Below, in pieces: positions 18,749 to 30,337 of a stretch of DNA of 34,900 nt; the first letter of the stretch is position 1, and each line of letters opens with the position of its first letter. The notes below the pieces were generated by a model. That model saw only the letters and a list, made by a program, of their open reading frames with translations, ran no database searches and was not told the DNA's origin. The position numbers were made by a program, and so were the translations under genes. This DNA comes from Zygnema cylindricum (Eukaryota; Streptophyta; Zygnematophyceae; Zygnematales; Zygnemataceae), in the NCBI GenBank assembly GCA_037447655.1, contig JBBHKE010000723.1:150365-185264 (forward strand). Direction: 5' to 3'.

Positions 18749-21025
18749 TCAATGATGACTTACAAGTCCAAATAACTCATTACACAAATTTACTTTCTCT
18801 CTTGAGATTGCCTTTGTCAAACTATCCGCCGCTTGCATGCTCGTATGCACATACTCAAATTTTATCTCTTTACTTTCAACATATTCTCTAACAAAATGAA
18901 ATTGAATGTCAATATGCTTTGTGCGAGCATGATAAACGGGATTTTTCATGAGAGCAATACTTCCTTGATTATCCGAGTATATCACCGTTGTTCCTTGCTC
19001 GAATCCCGCCTCTTTAAAGAACGCCCTTAACCATATGGCTTCCTTCGTAGCGTGTGTTGCTGCCATATATTCGGCTTCCGTGCTCGATAGGGCAACCGTC
19101 CTTTGTCTTCGGGAGCTCCAACTTATTGCTGCGCCTCCGCATGTAAAAACATATCCGGTCGTGCTTCGCCGTGTGTCTTCGTCGCCTCCCCAATCTGAGT
19201 CGACATATCCGGTGAATTCTACGGATTCTCCTCTCTTGAATTTTAAACCGAAATTCACCGTTCCTTTGAGGTAACGCAAAATTCTTTTCACGGCTTGCCA
19301 ATGTATAATTCCCGGATTCTCCATGAATTGGGAAACACTCCCAACCGCCGCAGCCAAATCCGGTCTCGTTGCTACCATCAAATACATCAAGCTCCCGACC
19401 GCTTCTCGATACGGTACTTCCTTCATTTGCTCCCTTTCGTCCTCGTTCGTTGGACACATATTTTTCGTGAGCTTCAGCCCCGTGTCCATTGGTGTGCTCA
19501 CCGGCTTGCAATTCTCCATATTAAATCGCTTGAGGACTTCTCTCGCGTACTTCTCTTGGTGCATGGTCACCTCGCCTTTCTCTTTATCAATATCCACTTT
19601 AATTCCCAACAAATAATTAGTTTCTCCTAAATCACTCATTTCAAACTTACTTTTGAGAAACCTTTTAACTTTCAAAATTTCATCATCGAGATAACCAAAG
19701 ATGTTCACATCATCCACATAGATAGACACAATTGTGAGAGATTTTCCTACTCCACGCTTATACACCGCTCTATCCGTCTCAAATCTCTCAAAGCCTTCCT
19801 TTTTCATTTCACCGTCGATACGGTGATTCCAACACCGTGGTCCTTGTTTAAGACCATAGAGAGGCTTCTTTAACTTGCACACAAGGTCCTCCTCTCCCTT
19901 CTTCACCATGCCTTCCGGTTGCTCCATATAAATTTCCTCGTCAAGCTCTCCATTGAGGAACGCCGTCTTCACGTCCATTTGATGCATCTTCATGCCCTCC
20001 AATGCGGCAATCGCGACCAAACTCCTTAAGCTTGAAAATTTCACAACCGGTGCAAAAGTTTCATTGTAGTCAATCCCCTCCTTTTGGGAATATCCCTTCG
20101 CGACTAAACGGGCTTTGTAACGCTCCACGGTCCCGTCCGCCTTCCTCTTAATTTTGTAGACCCATTTGCAACCGACAATATTTTTCCCCTCCGGTCTTGG
20201 GACGAGTTCCCACGTGTCATTGTCATAGAGACTCCTCATTTCGTCGTCCATAGCCGCCCTCCATTTTTGTGCTTCGGCACACGTAATCGCCTCTTGAAAA
20301 CTCTGCGGCTCCTCCTCTTCCGTAAGAAAACAATATGCAAATCCGGCAAATTCCTCATTCACACCACCAAGTCTCGTAGCGGTTAATCTCTTTGGTGTTG
20401 TTCTCACTCTTCCGGATCTCCTCGGTGCCTGCGGGCTTGTTTCCGGAGTTGAATTTGCCTCATCCGTCTCGGGTGGAGTGCTAGTCGAACTCGAAGGACT
20501 TGCTTCTTCTTCCACCTCCACCTCCTCTTCATGCTCCTTAATTTCCATATCCTCAAATGACTCCTCTTTAGCCTCTTGTTTTTCATGGACAATAACATCT
20601 CGGCTTGATACGACCTTTTGCTTTTTTGTATCCCAAACGCGATACGCCTTTCTCGCCGCATCATATCCAACGAAAACTCCCGTCCAACTTTTCTTATCAA
20701 ACTTCTTTCGCTTTTGTGAAGGAATAAATACGCTCGCTTTGCATCCGAACACTCGCAAGTGTTGCACACTCGGCTTGTAGCCACTCCAAGCCTCCTCGGG
20801 GGTAACGTCTTCTAAGTTTGCGCTTGGTGACCGATTCTTAACATGCACGGTGCAATAAATCGCCTCGGCCCAAAATGACTTGTCGAGGTCCGCCGAGTGG
20901 ACCATAGCTCGTGCACCCTCCACCAACGTTCGGTTTAATCTTTCGGCCACTCCGTTTTGTTGCGGGCTATAAGGGGTAGTAAATTCTTGCCGAATTCCCT
21001 CCTTCTTACAAAACGACTTAAAAAC
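18749..21025 (-). pseudogene. Element D pol, end of integrase, reverse transcriptase and RNase H
   Basis: Downstream part of the same frame as the gag-protease-integrase part, after the TGA at 21026-21028. The residues after the first Met (20950) include AERLNRTLVEGARAM with the integrase catalytic Glu, and FWAEAIYCTVHVKNR. RPEGKNIVGCKWVYKIKR opens the reverse transcriptase, whose site is YVDD at residues 411-414 of the stretch starting at 20950. RNase H follows with YVDSDWGGDEDTRRSTTGY, SSTEAEYMAATHATKEAIW and TKHIDIQFHFVREY. It ends FGLVSHH and stop at 18749, ten bases before the polypurine tract. Apart from the upstream stop it is fully open, so whether it is made depends on readthrough. 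Confidence 0.92.
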
Positions 21026-22696
21026 TCATGAGGTGTATTCACCGCCGTTGTCGGATCGTAGCGCCTTCACCTTCTTTTCGGAATATTTCTCGGCTTCGGC
21101 CTTAAACTCCTTAAACTTCTCGAGAGCTTCCCGTTTCTCCCTCATGAAGTAAATCCACACTTTTCTCGTACAATTGTCCGTGAAAGTGATGAAATATTTA
21201 CTCCCTCCAAGACTCCTCGGGTGCGGTCCACTTATGTCCGTGTGGACAAGCTCAAGCTTCTCCCGAGTTCTTCTCTCCTCCGTGCGTTTAAACGGCTCTC
21301 TATGTTGTTTCCCCTCCAAACAACCGTCACACACCCCCGTTAGAGTTCCACTAACTCCTTCAAGCCCCTTCACCATTTTCTTCTCAATTAACTTCTTTAA
21401 GTTGGCCTCTCCTAAATGCGCAAACCTTTTATGCCATAAACTAAAGGACTTTAACTCACTTGAATTTCCCTCGGCAATAAATGATCCCCCTCTCACTCTT
21501 GGTATCCTTACTCTTAACTTAAATAAATTCCCTTCCGCTATTCCTTCACCTTTTACTCTACCCGTGCTCTCTTCAATAATCTCACACTTATACTTCTCTT
21601 TAAATACAACTCTATGTCCAAACTTCACGGCATGGATCACACTAAATAAATTCTTCTTTAATTGCGGAGTATAAAACACATTTTTCAAAGTGACTCGGTT
21701 TATACCTCTACCCGTGGGTAAATCTACTCTCACATCACCCTCCATATTTACCTCTAAAGACTCATTATTAGCAACAATAATTCTTTTTGGTGTATCCAAT
21801 TTAGTGAGAGTTACAAACAACGACTTTTCATTACACATATAATGCGTTGCTCCCGAGTCTACAATCCAATCACTTGAACTTCCCTTATTCTCCACGAGAT
21901 TTGCTTGTTGAAGTTCCACGGTCATCGCGTTGCCTTTCTTGTGTTTGCACTCATACGCTCGATGACCCTCCTTTCCGCAATTGTAGCATGCCGTTGAGCT
22001 CCCTCCCTTCGGCCTCTCATTTTCCTTCTTCGATAGTCGGCAATTCTTCGCCATGTGACCCGCTTTGCCGCAATTGTAGCACTTCCTCATAGAAGTGCTC
22101 TTGTGTCCTTTTGTGAAAAGCGCCGAATCTCCCGACTCCTCACTTTCTCCATGCTTGAGGTCGAGCTCCTCTTGTAGTAGCCGACTTACGACGTACTCCA
22201 ACTTTAACTTCTCTTGTGATTTTAACGCCGTCATGAGCATTTTATATTCACTTGGGAGGCTCCTCAATAACGTAAGCACGAGGTCTTCTTCGTCTTGTTT
22301 CTTTCCGACCGCCGTTAGTTGCTCCGCAAGCTCCTTAAGTCGATTCACGTGCGTTTGAATCGAGTCCGTCTCCTTCATCTTAAAGGTGGCAAATTTCTCC
22401 TTTAATTGCAACACATTTGCCGTTCCACTATCTTCATACACCTTGAGCAAGGTGTCCCACATCTCCTTTGCCGAATCGCATCCTAAAATGTGGGATACTT
22501 GAGTGTCGTCAAGACTCAACAAAATGTAACCTTTGGCCTCTTCCTCCTTTCCTTGCCACACCACAAGCTCGTCTTGTGCCGCCGGTGCCGGGTCGGTTCC
22601 ATCAACGTGTCCCCATAGTTTCTTCATCTTGAGCACTTGCTTAATTTTCGCTTTCCATATGTGGAAATTTGCTCCAGCAAACTTGGAGAACTTCAT
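21026..22696 (-). pseudogene. Element D gag, zinc knuckles, protease and integrase start
   Basis: I place the start at the Met of [20 protein letters not shown] (22696). The open frame extends upstream to 22765, but that part crosses the primer site into the LTR. In numbering from 22765: the gag helical capsid is at about 25-215; two knuckles [14 protein letters not shown] and [14 protein letters not shown] at 229-242 and 260-273; the protease site [12 protein letters not shown] with D303; the pre-integrase [10 protein letters not shown] at about 443; and integrase catalytic D510 and D572. The catalytic Glu at about 608 lies past the stop, giving the D-D-35-E spacing of integrases. The single TGA at 21026-21028 falls 20 codons before the next Met, in the same frame, so it looks like one nonsense change rather than a shift. 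Confidence 0.92.
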
Positions 22697-22706
22697 GGCT
22701 TCGTTT

Positions 22707-22718
22707 GCTCCGATACCA
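22707..22718 (-). other. Primer binding site of element D
   Basis: On the minus strand TGGTATCGGAGC follows the CA of the 5' LTR directly. It matches the plant initiator-Met tRNA primer site TGGTATCAGAGC with one difference. Confidence 0.88.
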
Positions 22719-23506
22719 TGTTGAATTTTGTGGGCCTCACTCATCTTGCAACAATCTAGCTTCACAAAGCAAAAACTCTCTCACAGGTCACTCAAGAATC
22801 TTCCGAAGCCACAAAGAATTCACTCACAAAGTAAAAGCACACTTGCTCAAATTTTCCTCTCCGAGAAGAATCACTTTATTATCTCCAAGTTCTCTTTAGA
22901 AGGCTTCACTTATCTTTGTATCTCAACTCACACAGAGTTACAATGCTTTCTCACTATAGGGACTCTTACTATCTCTTCAACTATGGTCACAACCAATTCT
23001 CCAATTGTATTGATTTGTCTACTTCTCCTACTTCATATATACTCTTTTCTACTCTACCCTTCTAGACATTCTAGACATTTCTAGCTCTAACTTATTGACA
23101 AGTGTCCTTCTCGTGGCTCTCCACGTCACAAGAACCAACTAGACATGTCCCCGAAACTCGTGGCTCTCCACGTCACAAGAACCTACTAGACATGTCCCCG
23201 AAACTCCAAGGAAACACTTAGGAACCACCTCGGAAAAGTCCATACCGTTTCCTGTGGAACCTTCTAGAAGCTTCTGCTTTGCACGCCAGTAACTTTTGAT
23301 CTACGTATCCAAATCTTGTTTTCTATAGCTCGTTCGAAAGCCCTTTCTCTGTAGATAAAGATCGTCTGGTCGCGTGCTCGATTTAAGCATTTAACAAGAA
23401 AGTTATTCCACTTTGCACTTCTGCACTGCGCTTCTCCATTGCGCCACTGCGCTCTCTCCCTTTAATGCACTATCTTCTGAACTAACTTAGGATTACTTTC
23501 TCAACA
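22719..23506 (-). repeat. 5' LTR of element D (788 bp)
   Basis: Near-identical to 17939-18725, with most differences in the last 250 bp on the plus strand (around 23280-23440). It contains the promoter for the element's transcript. I could not single out a TATA box with confidence. Confidence 0.93.
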
Positions 23507-23858
23507 AACTCTTGGCTCTCCACGTCACAAGAACCTACTAGACATGTCCCCGAAACTCCAAGGAAACACTTAGGAACCACCTCGGAAAAGTCCATACCGT
23601 TTCCTGTGGAACCTTCAAGAAGCTTCTGCTTTGCACGCCTGTAACTTTTGATCTACGTATCCAAATCTTGCTCTCTATAGCTCTTTCGAAAGCTCTTTCT
23701 CTGTAAATAAAGATCGTCTGGTCGCCTGCTCGATTTAACAATTTAACAAGAAAGTTATTCCACTTTGCACTTCTGCACTGCGCTTCTCCATTGCGCCACT
23801 GCGCTCTCTCCCTTTAATGCACTATCTTCTGAACTAACTTAGGATTACTTTCTCAACA

Positions 23859-24472
23859 GGCGGCGAGCTTGAGGATCGGCTCCATTGCGACAATTTAAAT
23901 GATCGGCGGTATGGTGGTGAACTCGAGGATTGGCGGCGCCTCGGCGAGCTTGAGGATTGGCGCCGTGGCGGCGATATCGAGGATTGACGGCGCGACGGCG
24001 AGCTCGAGGCGATATTGAGGATTGGCGGCGCAACGCTGAGCTTGAGGATCAGCAGCGGCGGCGGAGCAGCAATCTGGAGGATCGGCGGCGCGGCGGCGAG
24101 CTGGAGGATCCGCGGCGCGGCATCCAGCTCGAGGATTGGCGGCGCCATGGCGATCTTAATGGTCGGCGGCGATCTTGAGGGTCAGCAGCGCAACGGCAAT
24201 CTCAAGGATCAGCAGCGCGGCGGTGAACTCGAGGATCGACGGCGTAGCGACGATCTTATGGATCACCAGCGCAGTGGCGATCTCGATCATCAACGGGGCG
24301 GTGGCGAGCTCGAGGATTGGCGGCGCGGCGGTGAGCTTGAGGGTTGGTGTTGTGGCGGTGATATCGAGGATCAGCTGCGCGGTGGCGATCTCGAGGATCA
24401 CTGACGCGGCGGCGATCTCGAGGATCAGCGGCGTAGCGGCGAGCTTTAGGATCGGCTAGCTTGAGGCGAGCT
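23859..24472. repeat. 27-bp minisatellite, array segment 3
   Basis: Continues the array at the GGCGG duplication, same orientation and monomer. It includes some longer monomers, for example near 24050-24085 with an extra GGCGGCGGAGCAGC block. It ends where integrase coding of element C starts, near 24472. The long frames here are repeat translations; one minus-strand frame (24256-24765) joins repeat residues to real integrase residues and is a chimera of no biological meaning. Confidence 0.92.
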
Positions 24473-25226
24473 TGAAGAGTTATTCTATCCGTATTGAATA
24501 CTCTATAGCCTACAGACTCCTCATCATATCCCATAAACATCGCGGGAACCGATTTCAGACAGAGCTTGGAAATAGGGAGATAATCCAAAATAAAACATTT
24601 ACCCCCCAAACCCCGCAAGTGACTAACATTAGGCTTTCTTCCGGTCCAAACTTCATATAGTATTTTCCCTTTCACTGCTCTAGTTTCTATTCTATTTCTT
24701 ATATACGTTGCACAATAGAAAGCCTCACCCCAAAACTTTAAATCTATCCAGTTATCTAACATCATAGATTTTGCACTTTTCGTTAAAGTTTAGTTGAGTC
24801 TTTCCTATACTCCGTTTTTCTCTATAGTATAGGGAACTGTAAATTGCCGAGAAATGTCGTTTTCTTTAAGAAAGTCCGAAAATGCATGGGAAATATATTC
24901 ACCTCCGATGTCGGACCGAAGGGAGAGGATTGGCTTCCCATAAAGGTTTTCCGCCCAAACTCGAAAATGCTTGAAGTGAGTGTACACTTCACTCTTCTCC
25001 TTCATAAAGTAAACCTTGTTGTATTAAAAGAAATCATCGGTAAAAGTGACAAAAAACCGGCTGCCACTGAGGCAAGGGACTTTTGACAGTCCCCACATAT
25101 CTGAATAAATGATTTGCACCAAATCCGTAGCCCGGTTATCCGCGGCCTGTTGGCGGGGTAACTGATGAAGCTTTCCCAAAGCACACCCATCACATACATG
25201 ATGTTGTTCATAGCCATTTTCAGCCA
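24473..25226 (-). pseudogene. Copia integrase of element C
   Basis: From the right: ENGYEQHHVCDGCALGKLHQ (zinc site cysteines), VQIIYSDMWG (first Asp region), SLRSDIGGEYISHAFSDF (second Asp; the usual Asn-Gly is Ile-Gly here), YTIEKNGV (just before the Glu region), then FWGEAFYCATYIRNRIE, YEVWTGRKPNVSHLRGLG and FMGYDEESVGYRVF. There is a frame break near 25010 and a stop near 24800. It runs straight into minisatellite at about 24472. Confidence 0.82.
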
Positions 25227-26301
25227 TGAATTTACCCTCAGAAGCACCATAGACTACCCCAAAAACAGCCTATTTTGAATCCACTCAGAATTATGCAGAA
25301 TCACCACCACAATCTGAAACTACATAAACCTATAGTCCCTAGAACACTTAGTATCCCCACAAAGTTGCATATGAAAATACCAAACAGAATTATCACACCA
25401 CTCAGTCATAATTGCAGAAATACAGCCTGCCAGAACTTTGATATATCTGACCGACTTCACAATGAATTTCCACGCAAACCAGACACACAATAGGTCTGCA
25501 AATTTTCCACAATGTTTCTACTACAAATAGGAACAAACATGCAAAATTTCAGATAATTATGCCCAAAGATCACAATGATCTTAACCTTCAAAAATCCCAC
25601 AAACTGCTATCACAGTTTTTCCATACAAGGGGATTCCGCCCTAAAAATATTCTAAGTCCTATATATACAAGTGAACCTGCAGCTGATCCACACCGTTAGT
25701 CGACCGGTACACTAAATATAATCAAACAAAAACCCGCCATCAACCGTACACAATATTTACAACAAACCTAAAACTAACAGCCGCTAAATTGAAATAGTAC
25801 GCGGTCAAAGTTCGCCCGCTGGATTGACGGCGCAGTCAATATTCTTCTTCCAAAAAATGACGGCGGACGGAGTCCGCCGTCCGCGCATTCTTTCATCACC
25901 GAATGTGAACCTCCACGTGTAAACCCGGTCCCCAAACGAAACATCATCAGAAACACACAATCTTGACTTCCCCACGGACCGACACGTGTGCCTGGAGTGT
26001 ACCCAGCCCGTGTACTCCGTTCGAACTTACATACCACACTAAAACGTGTTCTCGTAACTTCACGCTTGTACAAAAACTGTTGACATTTGTCTTATTATGT
26101 TACATTTCGAACATTACTAATTATTTCCAATCAGATCGCTTTGCTATCCGCCGTCCATTTCACAATGCTTGTTCGCGTCACTTTAATTTCATCCGCACGT
26201 TGCTCCCCCAATCCGCTAATCCATGCAAACCTTCACACTACACCTTATGATGTACGCACGAAATGTCGCGTACGCACGAAACTATATTTTCCAAAACAAC
26301 A
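25227..26301 (-). repeat. LTR copy 1 (C-type, about 1075 bp) inside element C
   Basis: On the minus strand it starts TGTTGTTTTGGAAAATATAG (26301) and ends AAATTCA (25227). A TATA-like stretch on the plus strand near 25659-25668 (CTATATATAC) is shared with 30340-31038. The 25227-25460 part aligns with 26554-26960 of copy 2, including the AGACTACCCCAAAA block. Pre-integrase lies upstream and integrase downstream, in the same orientation. The ends are inferred from TG/CA and copy comparison. Confidence 0.6.
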
Positions 26302-26553
26302 CATGAGAGTCCTTTTGGTCTAAATTACCACCATCTATCTTATTTTGTTTTACCATTTTATCAAGTCTCTCATGATGAACATGACCGAGCCTCTTATGCA
26401 ACAACGCATTTTCTAGAAAGACACTAGAGTATGCAAAGTCAATTTCATTAGCCAAGTCCATCCGGTATAACACATTTAGGCCTCTAGTTTCTACCAAGGC
26501 TACTCTCCCATCTTTGCTTACTACCTTTTTTATTGTCCATAGCCTATTTCACT
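26302..26553 (-). pseudogene. Copia pre-integrase domain of element C
   Basis: SKDGRVALVETRGLNVLYRM and ALLHKRLGHVHHERLDKMVK are the protease-integrase spacer and the HxxxH half of the integrase zinc site. The CxxC half lies beyond LTR copy 1, at about 25180. The reading is open from 26497 to the LTR at 26301 and broken upstream. Confidence 0.8.
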
Positions 26554-27663
26554 TGTGGATTACTCACGGAAATCTCCCAAAGACTACCCCAAAACAGTTG
26601 TGTTTCAGACACCACAGATAACTCCACAATAAATTAAAACAGTTAAAACTAAACAAATATGAATTATATCCTAGACAGTGTAACCTCCCAAAATTACAGC
26701 CAAATCCACCAAGGAATCCAAAAGATACAAGCTCTACAGTTTCCCAAAAACAAATGACAACTTATCAAACTAAACAAGTAGACTTCTCACAGAATTCTAC
26801 TAAATTGAAAAAACAAAATGAAACTACGTAAAAAAATAGTTTCTAAGTCATCAAATATTACCACAAATTTTCATACAAAAAAATCAATCAAGGTGATCAC
26901 ACCATCAGGTCAAAGTTGCAGAAAAACAGTCTGCCACTACTTTGATAAACTCAACTGTGATGCTAAAAATAATCTACGTCCTACAAGTTTATACGAGCAG
27001 AATAACTAACTAGGCCCTACACTAATCCTAGAGCTACACTTATCACTAAATACTGTACACGATAAAACAATGTGTGTCTAATGTACTTGAGGTACGTCAA
27101 AACCTTAATTGCAACCTGTCGTTAAATGGAACATTGAAACACTATTTTATAATGTACTAAAATACAAATAAATGTTTTTCAAATATTTACAGATATACGT
27201 GTTTGTACAATAGATGTTACTGATGTTTAGTCAGCATAGTTGATATAAGTCCATCCGAGTGTTGTCGTGCGGAACGAAACACCTGAGTGCTTACGGCGTG
27301 CTTCGTCGCTTGTGGTCCCATGCGAATCGCGTCCGTCGACACAATTCGAATCAACATTCCACACTGAATTCGTACAGTACATTTACCGGATGTCCGGTCC
27401 AAACTTCGTCCGTCCGACTGTGCGAATGCGCTCGTTCGATATTCGACACGTGTATGTGAGTGTCACCGCCATTCCGAAATACCTGCAAAGTCCTCATATG
27501 CCGACGCGTGTCACTGTAGAAGTACGCTACACTCTATTGTCTTTAAACTACTATAACACTATTTGGGGTCGGTACTGAAGTGTTTATACTCAAAAATATT
27601 CTTAGTGCTAATCCCACTCTCAGTGACATATTTACTGAGTACTAAAGCTTTCTTATCACAACA
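26554..27663 (-). repeat. LTR copy 2 (C-type, about 1110 bp) inside element C
   Basis: On the minus strand the likely start is TGTTGTGATAAG at 27663 and the end CCACA at 26554. The end region aligns with LTR copy 1 (AGACTACCCCAAAACA block; GGTGATCACACCATCAG against GAATTATCACACCACTCAG). The 27030-27600 part is strongly diverged and its identity as LTR is an inference. Protease coding lies before it and pre-integrase after it. I see no matching 5-bp duplication. Confidence 0.5.
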
Positions 27664-28160
27664 TTTTTCCCATTCTTTTGCAAAATTTCAAATCCTTTCA
27701 TTTCAGCCACCGAAGTGGAAAACGAATTTTTCTTGAACTTTGGAATATACAAAACATCATGCAAGGTCATTTTTATAACTTGACCATTGATGTCACAAGC
27801 TAACTCCACGCTTCCCTTTGCCGTAGCCTCCACACCGTTGTCATCCGCATATGAAATTCGGCATGTGGGAATTGGAGTGAGGGTTTTGAAGTAAGCCCGG
27901 TTGCCGCACATATGGGAAGAGCATCATGAGTCCATAATCCACCCGTTTTCTGGAGGTCCCTCCATGAGATTTTTTGCAAGAGCAAAGAACTCATCATCAT
28001 CCGATTGGGGAAATCTGACCACGTCTTCACTTTCTTCTGGCTGTTCGTCTTGTGATGTCTTATCGGTTGCAAAGAACCCCGCATTTTTAACCGGCAGTTT
28101 TGATGCCGCCAATTTGGATGGTGAATCCTCTAACTGCACCTTTCATCCTGCACGATAAAT
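27664..28160 (-). pseudogene. Copia protease of element C
   Basis: The active-site region reads GWIMDS, a TGA, then CSSHMCGNRAYF, so the catalytic Gly codon of DSG is a stop. LHDVLYIPKFKKNSFSTSV and MKGFEILQKNGK form the protease C-terminus. An acidic segment with ESEDVVRFPQSDDDEFFALA precedes it. The protein is broken at its catalytic centre. Confidence 0.8.
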
Positions 28161-28927
28161 TCTTTTTTCACACACTTTTATAAATAGCGGACACAGTCGG
28201 AAAACATGACCTTGACCAAAGCAATAGTCACAACTATCATATTGACTATAATTCGGATTAGGGGTAAAGTTCATATTTCCGGAAAATCCAGCCGACTTAT
28301 ATGTCTGAGCATCGCAAGCTACCGCTGGCTCTCCACCATTTAATGCTATTTGAGTGGCCTCTTCCTCTAATATATAAGATTGAGCTACAACTATATTCCA
28401 TTTTCTTTTCTCTAACCTCTTTAACTGTTACGCGGCTCCTTTATATTCAGTAGGAAGCCCTCTCATTAGAATCATAGCTTGATGATAGGGAGGAAAATTC
28501 CCCCCGGAACATGCATTTTCCGACAAAAGAAGTTTCAAGCCATTACAATATGAGTTCATATCCCCCGCGGTATACTTAAAATCCCAAATTTTTCCAGCAG
28601 TTATAGCCTCATTTTGCTCACTAGCTAGGACTTAAGATTCTCTCAAAGCCTTCCATATTTCAGATGCCGTAAGGATATTGATATATGTCATGTTCAAATC
28701 AAGAAATTTAAGAACATGCAAAGCATCCTCATTTTTCTTATCAAAATCCGGATCCGTGTCCAGAAGAACACCGTAAACCACATCATATAATTTCACTTGC
28801 TTAAGGTAAAACTTAGTTAAATCCGCCCAATACAAACACTTTTGTCCATTAAACACCGCGATCCGTGAGGGTGGATCCGTGACCTGTTGCCCTGAGGCAG
28901 CTGCTGCTCTAGAAGAAGAAGAAGAAG
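28161..28927 (-). pseudogene. Copia gag and zinc knuckle of element C
   Basis: CDYCFGQGHVFRLC on the minus strand at about 28185-28230 is a full CX2CX4HX4C knuckle. Upstream, 28632-28856 reads KCLYWADLTKFYLKQVKLYD and LNMTYINILTASEIWKALRE, matching the gag capsid helices, and the intervening part carries stops. The N-terminal Ser/Ala-rich and Glu-rich stretch ends at about 28927, where an oppositely oriented LTR-like sequence begins. Confidence 0.72.
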
Positions 28928-30212
28928 TGTTGTTTTTGAAGATTTAGTTTCGTGCGTACATGAAATTTGGTGCGCACGCGACGTTTCGTGCGCATACATT
29001 TACGTGATATACTGTGGTGGTTCGAAAGGATTTGCGGATTGGGGAGTAAGTGTACAAGCAAAATTAAAGTGACGTGTGAGTGGCGCGAACAAACATTTGA
29101 AAATGTACGGCGGATCGCGAAGCGATCCGATATGAAATGTTTGAAATATTTGAATTGTACGCCAACGGTACGGAACGTCATATTTGGATTGTTGTACTTT
29201 ATTTGCGACAGGCGGCATTTGTCCCAAATGACGCGTACTTTTCATGTGACACGTCGCATTTCGTACAAATGACACGGTTACGGTACGGCTAGATTTGGAT
29301 AACATGACGTCGCTTCATCAAGTGGATTTTGAGACCACGCGGCGCGACATCAAGGGTGTCGAGCAAGAGGTACGGACGGTGGATATAGGCCGCTGTTATT
29401 TTTTCAAATAGTGGGGACGCGAAATCGCGTCATTCACCAAAATCATATTTTGGACGTCCCGGATTCTTTGACGAAAATCAAGGAGTTTCGCTGAGTGACT
29501 CAACATGACTCAGCATGACTCAGCATACGATTCTGTGAGATTGTGTGTACTTCAAAATATTTGAAACAACATTGTTTTGTCTTATTTGTATTATTAAATT
29601 AGTGTTTATTATGACGTTTATATTTAAGTGGTTAATTAGGGTTTCGACAGTTTAATTTGTGTGTGAAAAATATCGTACTTGTAGACAAGTGTACGCTCAC
29701 GATTGCTTGACTCTCAGGTGTACGCTTACGATTAGTTTGATTTAATGACAATTACATAATGTATGTTGGTTATTTTGACACTTAGTGATTCATTGACAGC
29801 TCACAATTGTATATATAGGAATGAGCTTTGTTAGGAATTAATAATCAATGCTGGTTAGTAAAGTGGGGACCGAAGATGTAGACTTTTAGGGTTGCCGATT
29901 AGGTCATGCACTTTGAATGATATAATGATTATTTAATTATACTTTGATTATACTTTTGTTTATGTGAAATGCATTTGTCTTTATTATTTATTTATGTTAT
30001 TTTATATATATGTTTGATATGCATTTTTTTATGCATTTGTCCTAGGGTTTGTTTATGTCGATTATTCCATCAAACCTTAGATGATGTCATAGGGTTTATT
30101 TATGTTGATTATTCCATGAAACCCTAAATGTTGTTTGTTGCGTCTGTGTACGCATATGGAGGATGCATTTCATATGATTGTTCGTCGACCTATTTTTGCT
30201 TAGCTTTTTGCA
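28928..30212 (+). repeat. LTR-like sequence in reverse orientation
   Basis: On the plus strand it starts TGTTGTTTTTGAAGATTTAG and matches the start of LTR copy 1 read on its own (minus) strand: GTTTCGTGCGTAC, GGATTTGCGGATTGGGG, AAATTAAAGTGACG and GCGAACAA blocks in the same order. It has a TATA-like GTATATATAGGA near 29810. The first about 400 bp are well supported; the rest is AT-rich and the end (about 30212, TTTTTGCA) is a guess. It lies head to head with the LTR remnant at 30338-31038. Confidence 0.5.
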
Positions 30213-30337
30213 TGATAGTTTGGGTTGCTTCTGCGGTCTATTTTAGACCAAAGAACAACAAGAAGCACCGGCATTTGCCATAATAATCAATACACAAAGA
30301 GGAAACTCTCACGAAAAACCCACAAAAAGACGAACAT
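30213..30337. other. Junction sequence with short palindrome
   Basis: GGTCTATTTTAGACC at 30235-30249 is a perfect 6-bp inverted repeat with a 3-bp spacer, between two oppositely oriented LTR-like stretches. Nothing else is recognised. Confidence 0.4.

Larger units (their letters stand above)
17939..23506 (-). mobile_element. Nearly intact Ty1/copia element D
   Basis: A 5568-bp element with LTRs at 17939-18725 and 22719-23506 and the target duplication AACTC at 17934-17938 and 23507-23511. The minus strand carries a primer site, gag-pol and a polypurine tract in normal order. The LTRs end in the short inverted repeat TGTTGA/TCAACA. I could spot only about ten differences between the two LTRs, which suggests a young insertion. 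One nonsense codon is the only break seen in gag-pol. Confidence 0.93.
17498..23858 (-). mobile_element. Solo LTR of the D family, split by element D, flanked by GGCGG
   Basis: Two pieces, 17498-17938 and 23512-23858, together make about 788 bp, the length of one D-family LTR. The first matches the left portion and the second the right portion of the inner LTRs. GGCGG at 17493-17497 and 23859-23863 is the target duplication in the minisatellite. This LTR arrived first; element D then inserted into it. No internal sequence of the older element remains, so it was probably already a solo LTR. Confidence 0.88.

Noticed and set aside
25245-26334. DNA transposon with a CACCAT target duplication and AGACTACCCC ends
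   Set aside because: CACCAT occurs on both sides, but comparison with 26554-27663 shows the shared repeat extends past it to a TG/CA end, which fits an LTR better.
26818-27578. Several open frames of 60-103 residues
   Set aside because: They lie within the C-type LTR copy, have no recognisable domain and overlap on both strands.
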